This document shows, piece by piece, positions 18,547 through 26,647 of a DNA stretch of 57,038 nt (position 1 is the first letter of the stretch; every line of letters begins with the position of its first letter). The notes beneath the pieces were generated by a model, which ran no database searches, was not told where the DNA came from, and was given only the letters and a program-made list of their open reading frames with translations. The stretch is from Arthrobacter sp. (GTDB lineage Bacteria > Actinomycetota > Actinomycetes > Actinomycetales > Micrococcaceae), in contig NZ_JAPSHJ010000010.1 of NCBI RefSeq assembly GCF_031179985.1, positions 1 to 57,038 of the forward strand, written 5' to 3'. The position numbers were made by a program, and so were the translations under genes.

Positions 18547-19527
18547 CTACTCCTCTTTCGCCCGTTTGAGGATGTTGGAGAAGGCCTTGATCTTGGTTGG
18601 GCTGTCGATGAGCCAGGACCCATAGGCGTTCAGCTCGGTGTTGAAGTAGGTCAGGGCTATGGCCCCGTGCGCCGAGAGCTCAGAGTAAATGCGGTCCAGC
18701 CAGCGCGGATCCGCCATGGCGGCGTCGTCCGTGTAGCCGGTTTCGGCAAGACCCCAGGCCGCCTTTTTCGATTTGGCGAAGGCAGCGAGGGTCGGAAGGC
18801 CGAAGTCGAACGGGTAGGTGATTGCCATGCCGTCCTTGACCACCCCGTATTCGTTGTAGGGGTCAAAGCCCATGATGTCTATGAGCCCGTCCCCGGGATA
18901 GAGGGCGTCCAGGGAGTACTGCGCTTCACCATAGAGCTGGTTCCAGCCTGTGAGGATAGTACTGAAGGCGACGTTGTCGGAGTGGGCGTGGACAATGGGC
19001 GCCAACCGGCGTTGCATTGCAACCCAGTCTCTGACGTCCCCATCACCTTCAGGCTCATGGTGGAAGGCAATCCAAACGGGCGCCTTGAGGGCGGCAAGCT
19101 TCAGGATAAGGTCTATCGTCCAGTCGTCGCCCTGGCCTGCGGCCATCTCTGCCCAGCTGTACGGCAGTTCGAAGCTGATCCAGGGGATACGGCCGACGGC
19201 GATGTCCTCACTCGCGGTCCGGACGGCGGAGTCCACCTTGTCCCCATCCCAGTAGGTCCGGCGGATCTGCAGCGTTCCACCGATCTTCTGCTCGAATTCG
19301 CCGGGATCGCTGTTGGCTCCGTAGGACGCGCCCACGAGCACCTTGTTCGGAATTCCCATTTCGGGTGGGTGCGAGTAGGCCGGTGTCGGTTCTACAACGG
19401 GGGCGGGGGAGACCGTGGGAACGGGTGTTGCTGCGCGGGGATCCCGGCCGAAAGGGAAGTCACACGCTCCCAGCTGGATGAGAAGCAACAGCGCGAGGAC
19501 CACTCGAACCAGCTTCCCGGCAGCCAT
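18547..19527 (-). CDS. GH26-like glycosidase, lipoprotein
   Basis: A 326-residue protein with a lipoprotein signal (KLVRVVLALLLLIQLGAC, C22) and a catalytic domain of the glycoside hydrolase 26 type. The probable acid/base is E158 in AFHHEPEGDGD and the probable nucleophile E262 in GLAETGY; WNQLYG and IMGFDPYNEYG are further conserved stretches. GH26 enzymes act on beta-mannans or related beta-glycans, and the substrate here is open. The frame extends to 19656, but ATG 19527 gives a proper signal peptide; a GTG at 19641 with GGAGG upstream is an alternative. The enzyme is a close paralogue of the next gene upstream, lacking its binding module, so the pair probably arose by duplication. Confidence 0.78.
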   Translation of the reverse strand: MAAGKLVRVVLALLLLIQLGACDFPFGRDPRAATPVPTVSPAPVVEPTPAYSHPPEMGIPNKVLVGASYGANSDPGEFEQKIGGTLQIRRTYWDGDKVDSAVRTASEDIAVGRIPWISFELPYSWAEMAAGQGDDWTIDLILKLAALKAPVWIAFHHEPEGDGDVRDWVAMQRRLAPIVHAHSDNVAFSTILTGWNQLYGEAQYSLDALYPGDGLIDIMGFDPYNEYGVVKDGMAITYPFDFGLPTLAAFAKSKKAAWGLAETGYTDDAAMADPRWLDRIYSELSAHGAIALTYFNTELNAYGSWLIDSPTKIKAFSNILKRAKEE

Positions 19528-19696
19528 TCTGCCCGTTGGCCCAACCGCTTTTTCATTGACCCAACGCTGAGGCGAGAGGAGGGTGCGGCGTGCGCGATCG
19601 CCGTCGAGCCGGACGGCCCTGACTGCGGCGATCACTTTCACCAGCACCCTCCCCACGCTTGCTCAAGCTCGTGAGTCTGATTCTAGCGCTGAGGTG

Positions 19697-21352
19697 TTAC
19701 TCCTCTGCGCGCCTCAGGATGTCAGCAAACTGCTGAGTCTTGGCCGGGTCGTTGATGAGCCAGGAACCATAGGCGTTGACTTCAGTGTTGAAGTACGTCA
19801 TGGCAATTGCTCCGTTGGCGGAAAGCTCGGAGTAGGTCCGGTCCATCCAGGTCGGGTCTACCCTGGAAGCCTCATCAGTCAATGCCGTTTCAGCCAGGCC
19901 CCAGGCCGCCTTTTTTGATTTGGCGAAGGCCGAGAGAGCCGGAAGATTGAACTTGAACGGATTCGTAATGGTCTTTCCGTCCTTGACTACCCCGTATTCG
20001 TTGTAGGGGTCAAAGCCCATGATGTCTACCAGCCCGTCGCCGGGGTAGAGGGCGTCCAGGGAGTACTGCGAATCACCATACAACTGGTGCCAGCCGGTAA
20101 GTATGGTGCTGAAGGCAATGTTGTTGGAGTTGGCGTGAACGATAGGTGCCAGCCTTCGCTGCATGGCAACCCATTGGGTGACGTCACCGTCGCCTTCAGG
20201 TTCGTGGTGGAAGGCGACCCAGACAGGCGCGTTGAGGGCAGCCAGTTTCTGAGTGAGGTCCTTGGCCCAGGCGTCGCCTTTACCGGCAGCCATCTCCGAC
20301 CAGGTGTAGGGCAGCTTGAAGCTGAGCCACGGGAGACGACCCTTCGCGACGTCACCGGTGGCCATGCGGACCGCTGAGTCAACGTTGTCTCCACGCCAGA
20401 AAGTCCGTCGGATCTGGAGGGTTCCGCCGATCCTTTGCTCAAAATCGGCAGGATCTGTATTTCCGCCGTAGGCCGCTCCAACCAGTACCTTGCTGGGAAT
20501 TCCCATCTCTGGTGTTTGGGTGCCCGTGAGGGTTGCTGTGCCGGTAGCGGCCGCAGTTGGCGCGGGCGCCGGAGCGGCCGTCGTCGGTGCCGGCGCCGGA
20601 GTGCTGGTGGTGGGTGCGGGTGCTGGTGCGCTGGTGGTCGGCGCCGGTGACGTCGTGGTGGGTGCGGGCGACGAGGTAGCCGGCGCGGGGGACGTCGTCG
20701 TCGGTGCGGGTGCAGCAGAGGTGGTAGCCAAGCCGGTCGAGCTGTCCTTCAGTGAGACGTCGTCGACGAGGAGTTTACTTGTTGTGGCGAAGTAGGTTCC
20801 CACAACATTCAGGTCCAGATGGCCGCCACTGGAGCTGGTGGTCACTGAAAGCTTCACTTCGTGCCATTGGGTGTCACTCAGCTTGAAAGGTGTGGAATGA
20901 GACTTGACTCCGGATGCAGATACTTCGCGGATACGGAGCTGGCCTGAGACACCGGGCGTCTGAGTCTTAACCCATGCGCTTACGGAGTAACTCTTTCCGC
21001 TGGTGGTCGTGGCGACAGTAGCGACTTTGTCGTTCAGGACGACGTCACCTCTCGTGGACGTTGCCAGCGATGCTGCCTGACCGGTACGGCCGCCGGAAAC
21101 AGCAGTGATGCTCTGGGCTGCCGTATTGGTCTTCCAGGCCGTGGTGCCGTTTTCGAAGCCTCCATTGACTACGTATTCCGATGTGGCTGCCGTTGCTGCG
21201 ATGCCAACAGGGATGGCGGTGGCGAGGACAGACACCGCACCTCCGATGGCAAGGGTCTTGGTTGCCAGGGGGGACAACCTGCGGCGTTCAGCTGCCGGGG
21301 GCGTGTTTGACTGGACGAGGACATGCCGTCCTCGTTGGGGGGTCGTATTCAA
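19697..21352 (-). CDS. Secreted GH26-like glycosidase with N-terminal carbohydrate-binding module
   Basis: A 551-residue protein. After a signal region (hydrophobic KTLAIGGAVSVLATAIPVGIA, about 32-52) comes a jelly-roll module beginning YVVNGGFENGTTAW (about 60-210), resembling CBM4/9-type binding domains. A Pro/Ala/Thr-rich repeat linker (about 213-280) then leads to a GH26-like domain with FHHEPEGDGD and GLAETALTDEA. This domain is closely similar to the whole catalytic part of the downstream gene (shared GTLQIRRT, MGFDPYNEYGVVKDG, AKSKKAAWGLAET). TTG 21352 is the likely start, with AAGGAAG about 13 nt upstream. It is exported and probably attacks wall-like or plant polysaccharide; the substrate is unknown. 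Confidence 0.8.
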   Translation of the reverse strand: MNTTPQRGRHVLVQSNTPPAAERRRLSPLATKTLAIGGAVSVLATAIPVGIAATAATSEYVVNGGFENGTTAWKTNTAAQSITAVSGGRTGQAASLATSTRGDVVLNDKVATVATTTSGKSYSVSAWVKTQTPGVSGQLRIREVSASGVKSHSTPFKLSDTQWHEVKLSVTTSSSGGHLDLNVVGTYFATTSKLLVDDVSLKDSSTGLATTSAAPAPTTTSPAPATSSPAPTTTSPAPTTSAPAPAPTTSTPAPAPTTAAPAPAPTAAATGTATLTGTQTPEMGIPSKVLVGAAYGGNTDPADFEQRIGGTLQIRRTFWRGDNVDSAVRMATGDVAKGRLPWLSFKLPYTWSEMAAGKGDAWAKDLTQKLAALNAPVWVAFHHEPEGDGDVTQWVAMQRRLAPIVHANSNNIAFSTILTGWHQLYGDSQYSLDALYPGDGLVDIMGFDPYNEYGVVKDGKTITNPFKFNLPALSAFAKSKKAAWGLAETALTDEASRVDPTWMDRTYSELSANGAIAMTYFNTEVNAYGSWLINDPAKTQQFADILRRAEE

Positions 21353-21798
21353 GTTTGAACTACTTCCTTGGCTGGGGGACCGGCTGTCGACACGGGCACG
21401 AAATGCATGCCTTAGCGTTGCGGCCGTCGATGTCGGTAGCCGAGACTACCAGCGGGTATCCCCAATGTCACACTTTGATAACGGAAGCCGGGTCCCCCGC
21501 CTGTCTTTTAAGTGAAATTGAAACGATGTGCATATGCGCGCGCTAACAACGCCATTTTGAGGCTTGCGTCACTCCAAACCGGGCCTTTTGCCCCTAGAAC
21601 CCGGGGGACCTCCTATTTCATCATTGGCTGTTACAAACCCTGCCGGGCAGCAACGAGGAGCCCCTGGAAAAATTTCAGGTCATAATCGCCGTCGTCTTCG
21701 TAGTGTTCCGGCCAGAGGCGCTGTGGCGGCAGTGGCCGAGCTGCCACCACACACAGGGCAAGCTGCTCACTGTCGGACTGTTCTGGCAGGATGTTCAG
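21353..21798. other. Intergenic region between the GH26-like gene and the RNase HI gene
   Basis: About 446 bp with no convincing gene. It must hold divergent promoters for the secreted glycosidase (minus) and RNase HI (plus). Visible structure is limited to a small inverted repeat GTAG-CCGAGA-CTAC near 21436 and A/T-richer tracts around 21505-21560. Frames reaching into it from the RNase HI gene lack a ribosome-binding site, whereas GTG 21799 has one. Confidence 0.6.
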
Positions 21799-22809
21799 GT
21801 GACGATAATTGCAGCGGCCGACGGTTCGGCTTTAGGAAATCCTGGTCCGGCCGGATGGGCCTGGTTCGTAGATGAGAACTGCTGGCGAGCCGGAGGATGG
21901 CCGCATGGCACCAACAATCAAGGCGAGCTCATGGCCGTGCTGGATTTGTTCCGTGCAACCGCCCACTTGCCGGAGGAGGACTTGCGGATCCTGTGCGACA
22001 GCCAGTACGTCATCAACTCGGTGACAAAGTGGATGCCGGGGTGGAAGCGCAAGGGCTGGCGCAAGGCGGACGGCAAGCCTGTGCTCAACGTCGAACTCCT
22101 GAAGGAGATTGATCAGGCCCTGACAGGACGTAAATATACCTTTGAGTGGGTCCGGGGTCATGCCGGTCACGAGCTGAACGAGGCTGCCGATGAGCGCGCC
22201 CGGGCAGCCGCTACCGCATATCAGCAGGGTATTGCCGTCCGCACCGGACCCGGCTTCCCCGGAGTCCACGGAGCGGGGGCGGGCACCAGCGAAGCCACCG
22301 ACCGCACGGAGCCCCGGGAGCCTCTACCTGCAGCTCCCGTGCCTACAAAGGCGGGAGCCTCACGCCCTGAACCCTCCCATGGCTACGGGGAGGCGGCACT
22401 TTATGAGGAACCTGATCTTTTCAGCGAACTCGACGCCGATCCTTTTGCCCTGCCGCCTGCTGCCGAGCCTGCCCCGGAAGTTATCGTGGAGGAGCTTGAA
22501 CGCGAGTTACTCAGCCCCGAAGTGCGTGCAGATATTGGGCGCACCGGAGTCTTGCTGCATCGGGATTTTACGGAGATCGGAAGCTCAGGGCGGCTCTGGA
22601 CCCGCGACGCGATGATGACGGAGCTGGAGGAGAATCCGGGGTCGAGGACTGAGCTGGAGCTTCTGGCGGCCGACCGTATCTGCCCCACCGCGGTTCTTTT
22701 GACCTACCGCAGCCATACACGGACCGGGACGACGCTCCGCAGCTCCCTCTGGGTTCTTGACGGGGCTCAATGGCGGATCCGTTTTCACCAGGGGACAGAC
22801 GAAGCATAA
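21799..22809 (+). CDS. Ribonuclease HI fused to a SnoaL-like (DUF4440-like) domain
   Basis: A 336-residue two-domain protein. Residues 1-140 are a type 1 RNase H with all catalytic acids, D8 (AAADGSALGNPGPAGWAW), E43 (NNQGELMAV), D67 (CDSQYVIN) and D131, plus H121 in RGHAGHELNEAAD; it would cut the RNA strand of RNA-DNA hybrids. A disordered Pro/Glu-rich linker follows. Residues about 228-334 (ELERELLSPEVR … LLHRDFTEIGSSGRLWTRDAMM … WVLDGAQWRIRFHQ) look like a cone-shaped SnoaL/DUF4440 domain. GTG 21799 has AGGA 7 nt upstream; the frame continues to 21703 without support. The role of the C-terminal domain is unknown. The gene converges with the phosphoesterase gene 17 bp away. Confidence 0.85.
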   Translation: MTIIAAADGSALGNPGPAGWAWFVDENCWRAGGWPHGTNNQGELMAVLDLFRATAHLPEEDLRILCDSQYVINSVTKWMPGWKRKGWRKADGKPVLNVELLKEIDQALTGRKYTFEWVRGHAGHELNEAADERARAAATAYQQGIAVRTGPGFPGVHGAGAGTSEATDRTEPREPLPAAPVPTKAGASRPEPSHGYGEAALYEEPDLFSELDADPFALPPAAEPAPEVIVEELERELLSPEVRADIGRTGVLLHRDFTEIGSSGRLWTRDAMMTELEENPGSRTELELLAADRICPTAVLLTYRSHTRTGTTLRSSLWVLDGAQWRIRFHQGTDEA

Positions 22810-22826
22810 GCGCGCCCCTCCTTCAG

Positions 22827-23846
22827 CTACTTCTCAAGTAGGAAATTGTCCGTAAAGGAAAATCCTTCCGCAGGGACGAAGCGGACATCGAGCTTGGATG
22901 CCGTAGCTCTGACGTCGAGTGTTCCCTGTGCAGGATCCCGGTTCTTTCCTGACCACACAGCAAAATAGCCAGCCTCGGAATCATTGTCTGACACTTCGTT
23001 GGGTGAAACTCCACCAACGCCGTTGGTAATAAAGACTGTTCCTTGACCTTCCTTCATTTCGTCGTCGTCGTCCGCCACACAACTGCCCGCTACCTTCCCC
23101 GGAACCAGTCGGGGACAGCTGTCATTAACGTTCAGCTGGTGGGTCCGTTGATAAACGTGCTCATGGCCGGAGAGAACCAAATCAACTTTCTTGCTGACAA
23201 GCATGTTAATCAAGGGTGCTCCGGGCTCGCATTCGTAGTGGCCCATACTGAAGCAAGAAGCATGCATACCCACCACAGTCCAAGGAATGTTTGCGTCCCG
23301 GGCACCGTCAATGGCGGCTTCAGTCCACCTCCAACGCTCGCTTCCCTCGGAATAATCGAGCCGCTCGCCCCCGTGGAAATCGATTCCAGGTGACACCATG
23401 ACAAACCGGACAAGGGGATTTTCCCGCGGAACGTCTGCATACCATTGAGTCCCGTATTCTCCTTGCAGCCCGGGAAGTCTATTTGGCAGGCATTTGACAA
23501 AATTTTCGATATCGCCGTCATGCCCGTCACTTTCGTGGTTCCCGGTGATCAGCTGGTACGGGAATTCCTTGCCAAGCTTTTCCTTAACCATGTCGCAGAA
23601 TTTTTCCTCGATGCCGGCCTCGTAGGAAAGATCGCCAAGTGCAATATTCAGGTCTGGCTTCAAATCGGCGATCACGTCGAGGACCCTGGTTGCACCTTTG
23701 CCGACGCCGATATCTCCCGCCGCAGTGAAGTGGACCGATCTTCCATCGGATTCCGGGGCCGGCTGGCAACCTGTCATCCCCAGGCAGAACAAGACTGCCG
23801 CTAGCCCTACGCGGATGGAAGATTTCCTGAATCCCATGGCAAACAC
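22827..23846 (-). CDS. Metallophosphoesterase lipoprotein (purple acid phosphatase-like)
   Basis: A 339-residue exported protein. The lipobox LGMTGC puts the acylated cysteine at C27. The calcineurin-like metal motifs are in order: AAGDIG, ALGDLSYEAG, ITGNHESDGHDGD, VGMHASCF and LSGHEHVYQR, giving the usual two-metal site of purple-acid-phosphatase-like enzymes. It would hydrolyse phosphate esters on the outer face of the membrane, possibly to scavenge phosphate, but no Pho box is evident. The start is GTG 23846 with GAGGGGAC upstream; ATG 23837 is an alternative. Codon use here seems somewhat less GC-rich than the neighbours, a possible sign of later arrival. Confidence 0.86.
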   Translation of the reverse strand: MFAMGFRKSSIRVGLAAVLFCLGMTGCQPAPESDGRSVHFTAAGDIGVGKGATRVLDVIADLKPDLNIALGDLSYEAGIEEKFCDMVKEKLGKEFPYQLITGNHESDGHDGDIENFVKCLPNRLPGLQGEYGTQWYADVPRENPLVRFVMVSPGIDFHGGERLDYSEGSERWRWTEAAIDGARDANIPWTVVGMHASCFSMGHYECEPGAPLINMLVSKKVDLVLSGHEHVYQRTHQLNVNDSCPRLVPGKVAGSCVADDDDEMKEGQGTVFITNGVGGVSPNEVSDNDSEAGYFAVWSGKNRDPAQGTLDVRATASKLDVRFVPAEGFSFTDNFLLEK

Positions 23847-23968
23847 GCGTCCCCTCGTTCACCGAAGCTGCAGGGTGGCGATTCAGTTCCGAGCATAGCT
23901 TTCGCAGCGGTGACCTGACGAGGGGCAGAGCGGAGGTGCCAGCAGGCAACGCCGGCCGAGCCTTGCCT

Positions 23969-23996
23969 AAACGGCACCTAACAGAAACGGCACCTA
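23969..23996. repeat. 12-bp tandem-spaced direct repeat at the WXG100 stop codon
   Basis: AAACGGCACCTA occurs at 23969-23980 and again at 23985-23996, a 16-nt period. The second copy includes the stop codon of the WXG100 gene. It may reflect a small duplication of the gene's 3' end. Confidence 0.6.
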
Positions 23997-24281
23997 GCTG
24001 AACCGCTGGGCGTTGCCCTGTTCAGCCTGCGCGTAACTGGCAGCCGCCGAACTGAGGGCAAGATTTATGGATGCCAGGGACGCCTCCACTTTGCCCTGCG
24101 TCAGGGTCCACTCGTTGACAAGGGACTGGAAGTTGGTGGCAGCCGAACCACGCCATGTGCCCTGCAGCTCGTCGAGGCCGCGTTTCATTGCCTGGACATC
24201 CGCGCTGATGCGGTCCACCGTCGCCTTAACATTTGCTGACTTCACCTGGAGAAGTTCGGTATCGACGGAAATGATGCTCAT
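23994..24281 (-). CDS. WXG100-family (ESAT-6-like) small helical protein
   Basis: A 95-residue helical-hairpin protein with the W-x-G turn in LQGTWRGSAATNFQSL (about residues 42-57) and alanine/glutamine-rich helices on either side. Such proteins form dimers and are usually exported by type VII (ESX) systems; the C-terminal Y-x-x-x-D/E export signal is only loosely met by SYAQAEQG. ATG 24281 has GAGAGG 8 nt upstream; the longer frame to 24317 is not needed. No EccC ATPase, partner WXG protein or LXG toxin lies in the window, so it is an orphan here and may use a system encoded elsewhere. It lies between the phosphoesterase and the sensor kinase, all on the minus strand. Confidence 0.85.
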   Translation of the reverse strand: MSIISVDTELLQVKSANVKATVDRISADVQAMKRGLDELQGTWRGSAATNFQSLVNEWTLTQGKVEASLASINLALSSAAASYAQAEQGNAQRFS

Positions 24282-24378
24282 GGAAATGCCTCTCGACGCT
24301 TTGTGAGTGAATAACATAAGACCGGTTGTCCCGGCCCTGCATCGAGCCTATGAAGAAGGCGGAGGCCACTGCCACGGC

Positions 24379-25854
24379 CTATCCCTGTATGTGGATAACT
24401 TCGACGTCATCTTTCGTCTCAGCCAAACCCTCATGGTGCGGGAGGGTGACGATCAGCGTCGCGCCTCCTCCTTCGGTGTGTTCAACTCTGACAGTTCCGG
24501 CATGTGAGCCCACAATGGCAGCCACGATGGCCAGTCCCAGTCCACTGCCTCCCGTTTCGCGGGTCCTTGAGGTGTCCGCGCGGTAGAAGCGCTCGAAGAT
24601 CCTGGGTGCCTCCTCGTCGGGGATGCCCGGTCCGTGATCCCGAACTTCAATAACAGAGCGCCGGCCACCATTGTCGTCAGCCCTGACGCCCACAGCCAGT
24701 TCAATGGGGGTGCCTTCGGGTGTGTACCGGAGGGCGTTGCCCACAAGATTGCCCACAACCTGGCGGAGCTTAGCCTCATCCCCCAGGACGGGCGCCGGTG
24801 CGGCGGGGCCGCCGTCGAGCCCAATCAAACTGATGCCGCGCTTACGCTGGCTGGCCTGGGTATCCACCACACTGTCGTGGGCAATGAGCATCAGGTCCAC
24901 CGGCTTTTGTTGCAGGGGGCGCTGCTCATCCAGGCGGGTGAGGAGCAGGAGGTCCTCCACCATGCTGCCCATTCTCTTGGCTTCGCTTTCGATCCGGCCC
25001 ATAGCGGTGCCCACATCCTCCTTTGAAGCCAGGGCGCCGTGGCGGTACAGCTCGGAGAACCCGCGGATGGTGACCAGGGGTGTACGGAGCTCGTGGGAGG
25101 CATCGGCTGCAAAGCGCCGCATGCGCTCTTCTGATGCGAGGCGTGCAGCGAAAGCCGATTCGATGTGCGCCAGCATGGCATTGAGCGAGCTTGCCAGCCT
25201 GCCAACCTCGGTACCGGGGTTTTCAACGTCCACTCGCCGTGAAAGATCTCCGGCAGCGATCGCGGCAGCTGTTTTTTCAACCCTTCCCAAGGGCCGGAAC
25301 GAGCGCGACACAGTCCAGGTGGCTATGAAGAACGCCAACACCAGTGTCAGGAGCCCCACGCCGACGACCACGAGGACGGCATGCTCCATGACCTCATCCA
25401 CCGGAGCCAGCGGAAGTCCCACAATCACCACTGCATTGCGCTGGTTTCCATCCAGCACATTGACCGCCACGACCCTCCAGTTGCCGCCGTCTGTCCCGCG
25501 TACCTGGAACGGGACATTCTTGCGTGCGTCAGCCTGGGCGGGGGAAATATCGTCGATAGCAGGACGGGAAACCTTGCTGCCGCCGAACGGGAAGGGCTGC
25601 TGGCCCGGGCTGAACAGGATGAGCGAGTAGTCCGTGGGGACAGCAGGGTTCTGTTCTTGCAACTGGTTGAAAGACTGCTGCCGACGCGCCGAGTCGAGGG
25701 CAGCCTCGAGTTTGTCATCCACCTGGCCCTGCAGATAGCTGTGCAGCAGTGTCAGGGTTCCAGCCCCTGTGACAGTCAGGGCGACCAGCATCAGCGCCAT
25801 CATGATGGCCACGAGTTGCGACCTAAGGGAGGCCGACTTCCAATGGTGCAGCAA
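24379..25854 (-). CDS. Two-component sensor histidine kinase
   Basis: A 491-residue membrane kinase. TM1 (about 13-38) and TM2 (about 158-181) enclose a sensor loop of about 120 residues. A HAMP linker follows (SRSFRPLGRVEKTAAAIAAGDLSRRV), then the dimerisation/phosphoacceptor helix FAADASHELRTPLVTIRGF with H254. The ATP-binding domain has NLVGNALRYTPEG (N box), RDHGPGIPDEE (G1), FERFYRADTSR (F box) and GGSGLGLAIV (G2). It resembles the actinobacterial TrcS/MtrB-style kinases of the OmpR-partner class. It starts 2 nt after the response regulator stop and is surely co-expressed with it. The signal sensed cannot be read from the loop. Confidence 0.95.
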   Translation of the reverse strand: MLHHWKSASLRSQLVAIMMALMLVALTVTGAGTLTLLHSYLQGQVDDKLEAALDSARRQQSFNQLQEQNPAVPTDYSLILFSPGQQPFPFGGSKVSRPAIDDISPAQADARKNVPFQVRGTDGGNWRVVAVNVLDGNQRNAVVIVGLPLAPVDEVMEHAVLVVVGVGLLTLVLAFFIATWTVSRSFRPLGRVEKTAAAIAAGDLSRRVDVENPGTEVGRLASSLNAMLAHIESAFAARLASEERMRRFAADASHELRTPLVTIRGFSELYRHGALASKEDVGTAMGRIESEAKRMGSMVEDLLLLTRLDEQRPLQQKPVDLMLIAHDSVVDTQASQRKRGISLIGLDGGPAAPAPVLGDEAKLRQVVGNLVGNALRYTPEGTPIELAVGVRADDNGGRRSVIEVRDHGPGIPDEEAPRIFERFYRADTSRTRETGGSGLGLAIVAAIVGSHAGTVRVEHTEGGGATLIVTLPHHEGLAETKDDVEVIHIQG

Positions 25855-25856
25855 CG

Positions 25857-26576
25857 TCAGCGCTTCTCAGCCGTTCGCAGAACGTATCCAACGCCGCGCT
25901 TGGTTTGGATAAGCGCCGGGGCATCGGGGTCGATGTCCACTTTCCGCCGCAGGTAGGAAATGTAGGATTCCACGATCGAGGCGTCTCCGTTGAAGTCGTA
26001 CTCCCATACATGGTCCAGGATCTGGGACTTGGAGAGCACCCTGTTCGGATTGAGCATGAGGTACCGCAGAAGCTTGAATTCCGTGGGGGAGAGTTCAATA
26101 ACGGTTCCGCCCCGGCGGACTTCGTGTGCGTCGTCGTCGAGCTCCAGATCGTCCACGCGGATGACCGCGTCGTCGTCGATCAGCGGCTGGGTGCGCCGCA
26201 ACACGGCCCTGATCCGGGCCACTACCTCGTCCAGGCTGAACGGTTTGGTCACGTAGTCATCGCCGCCAACGGTCAGCCCTGTCACTTTGTCTTCCGTATC
26301 GTCCTTGGCAGTCAGGAATAGGACGGGGAAGTGCTTGCCCGCGGCCCGAAGGCGTCGCGTGACAGTAAAGCCGTCCATATCGGGCAGCATGACATCGAGG
26401 ACGGCGAGATCCGGCGCATGGAGGTCGGCTGCAGCCAGGGCGTCCCGTCCGTTACCGGCCGAGACCACTTCGAAGCCTGCGAATCGAAGCGAGGTGGACA
26501 GCAGCTCACGAATGTTCGGTTCGTCGTCGACAACAAGGAGCTTGGCTTCGGGCCCATTCTTTTTCATACTTCCCAT
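25857..26576 (-). CDS. OmpR/PhoB-family response regulator
   Basis: A 239-residue regulator. The receiver domain has the acidic pair in LVVDDEPN, phosphoacceptor D61 (LAVLDVMLPDMDGF), T89 in LFLTAKDD and K111 (VTKPFSL). The C-terminal winged helix contains ELSPTEFKLLRYLMLNPNRVLSK, SIVESYISYLRRKVD and TKRGVGYVLR. ATG 26576 is preferred over ATG 26567 because GGGAG lies 4 nt upstream, although that sequence is locked in a hairpin (26581-26597), which could control translation or be an operator. It is the first gene of the two-component pair, 71 bp downstream of the XPB helicase gene on the same strand. Targets are unknown. Confidence 0.95.
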   Translation of the reverse strand: MGSMKKNGPEAKLLVVDDEPNIRELLSTSLRFAGFEVVSAGNGRDALAAADLHAPDLAVLDVMLPDMDGFTVTRRLRAAGKHFPVLFLTAKDDTEDKVTGLTVGGDDYVTKPFSLDEVVARIRAVLRRTQPLIDDDAVIRVDDLELDDDAHEVRRGGTVIELSPTEFKLLRYLMLNPNRVLSKSQILDHVWEYDFNGDASIVESYISYLRRKVDIDPDAPALIQTKRGVGYVLRTAEKR

Positions 26577-26580
26577 GATG

Positions 26581-26597
26581 CTCCCAGTGTCTGGGAG
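26581..26597 (-). promoter_or_regulatory. Hairpin/inverted repeat enclosing the response-regulator Shine-Dalgarno
   Basis: CTCCCAG (26581-26587), TGT, CTGGGAG (26591-26597) is a perfect 7-bp inverted repeat. On the minus strand its second arm contains GGGAG, the only Shine-Dalgarno of the gene, 4 nt before ATG 26576. It may be an RNA switch limiting translation or a DNA operator. Confidence 0.55.
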
Positions 26598-26647
26598 TTT
26601 TCTGGATGAAAGCAGTATGTTTCACGGGCAACAGGAGGCTTAAACCG

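Noticed and set aside
18502..19674. 390-codon plus-strand open frame over the GH26-like lipoprotein gene
   Set aside because: The minus strand shows a signal peptide and GH26 catalytic motifs; the plus frame begins inside the groEL terminator.
20560..20725. GC-rich repeat tract that could be a minisatellite or CRISPR-like array
   Set aside because: It encodes the Pro/Ala/Thr linker of the secreted GH26-like enzyme; no constant repeat with unique spacers is present.
18547..21352. A single GH26 gene broken by a frameshift into two pieces
   Set aside because: Each piece has its own complete catalytic domain and its own export signal; they are paralogues, not halves.
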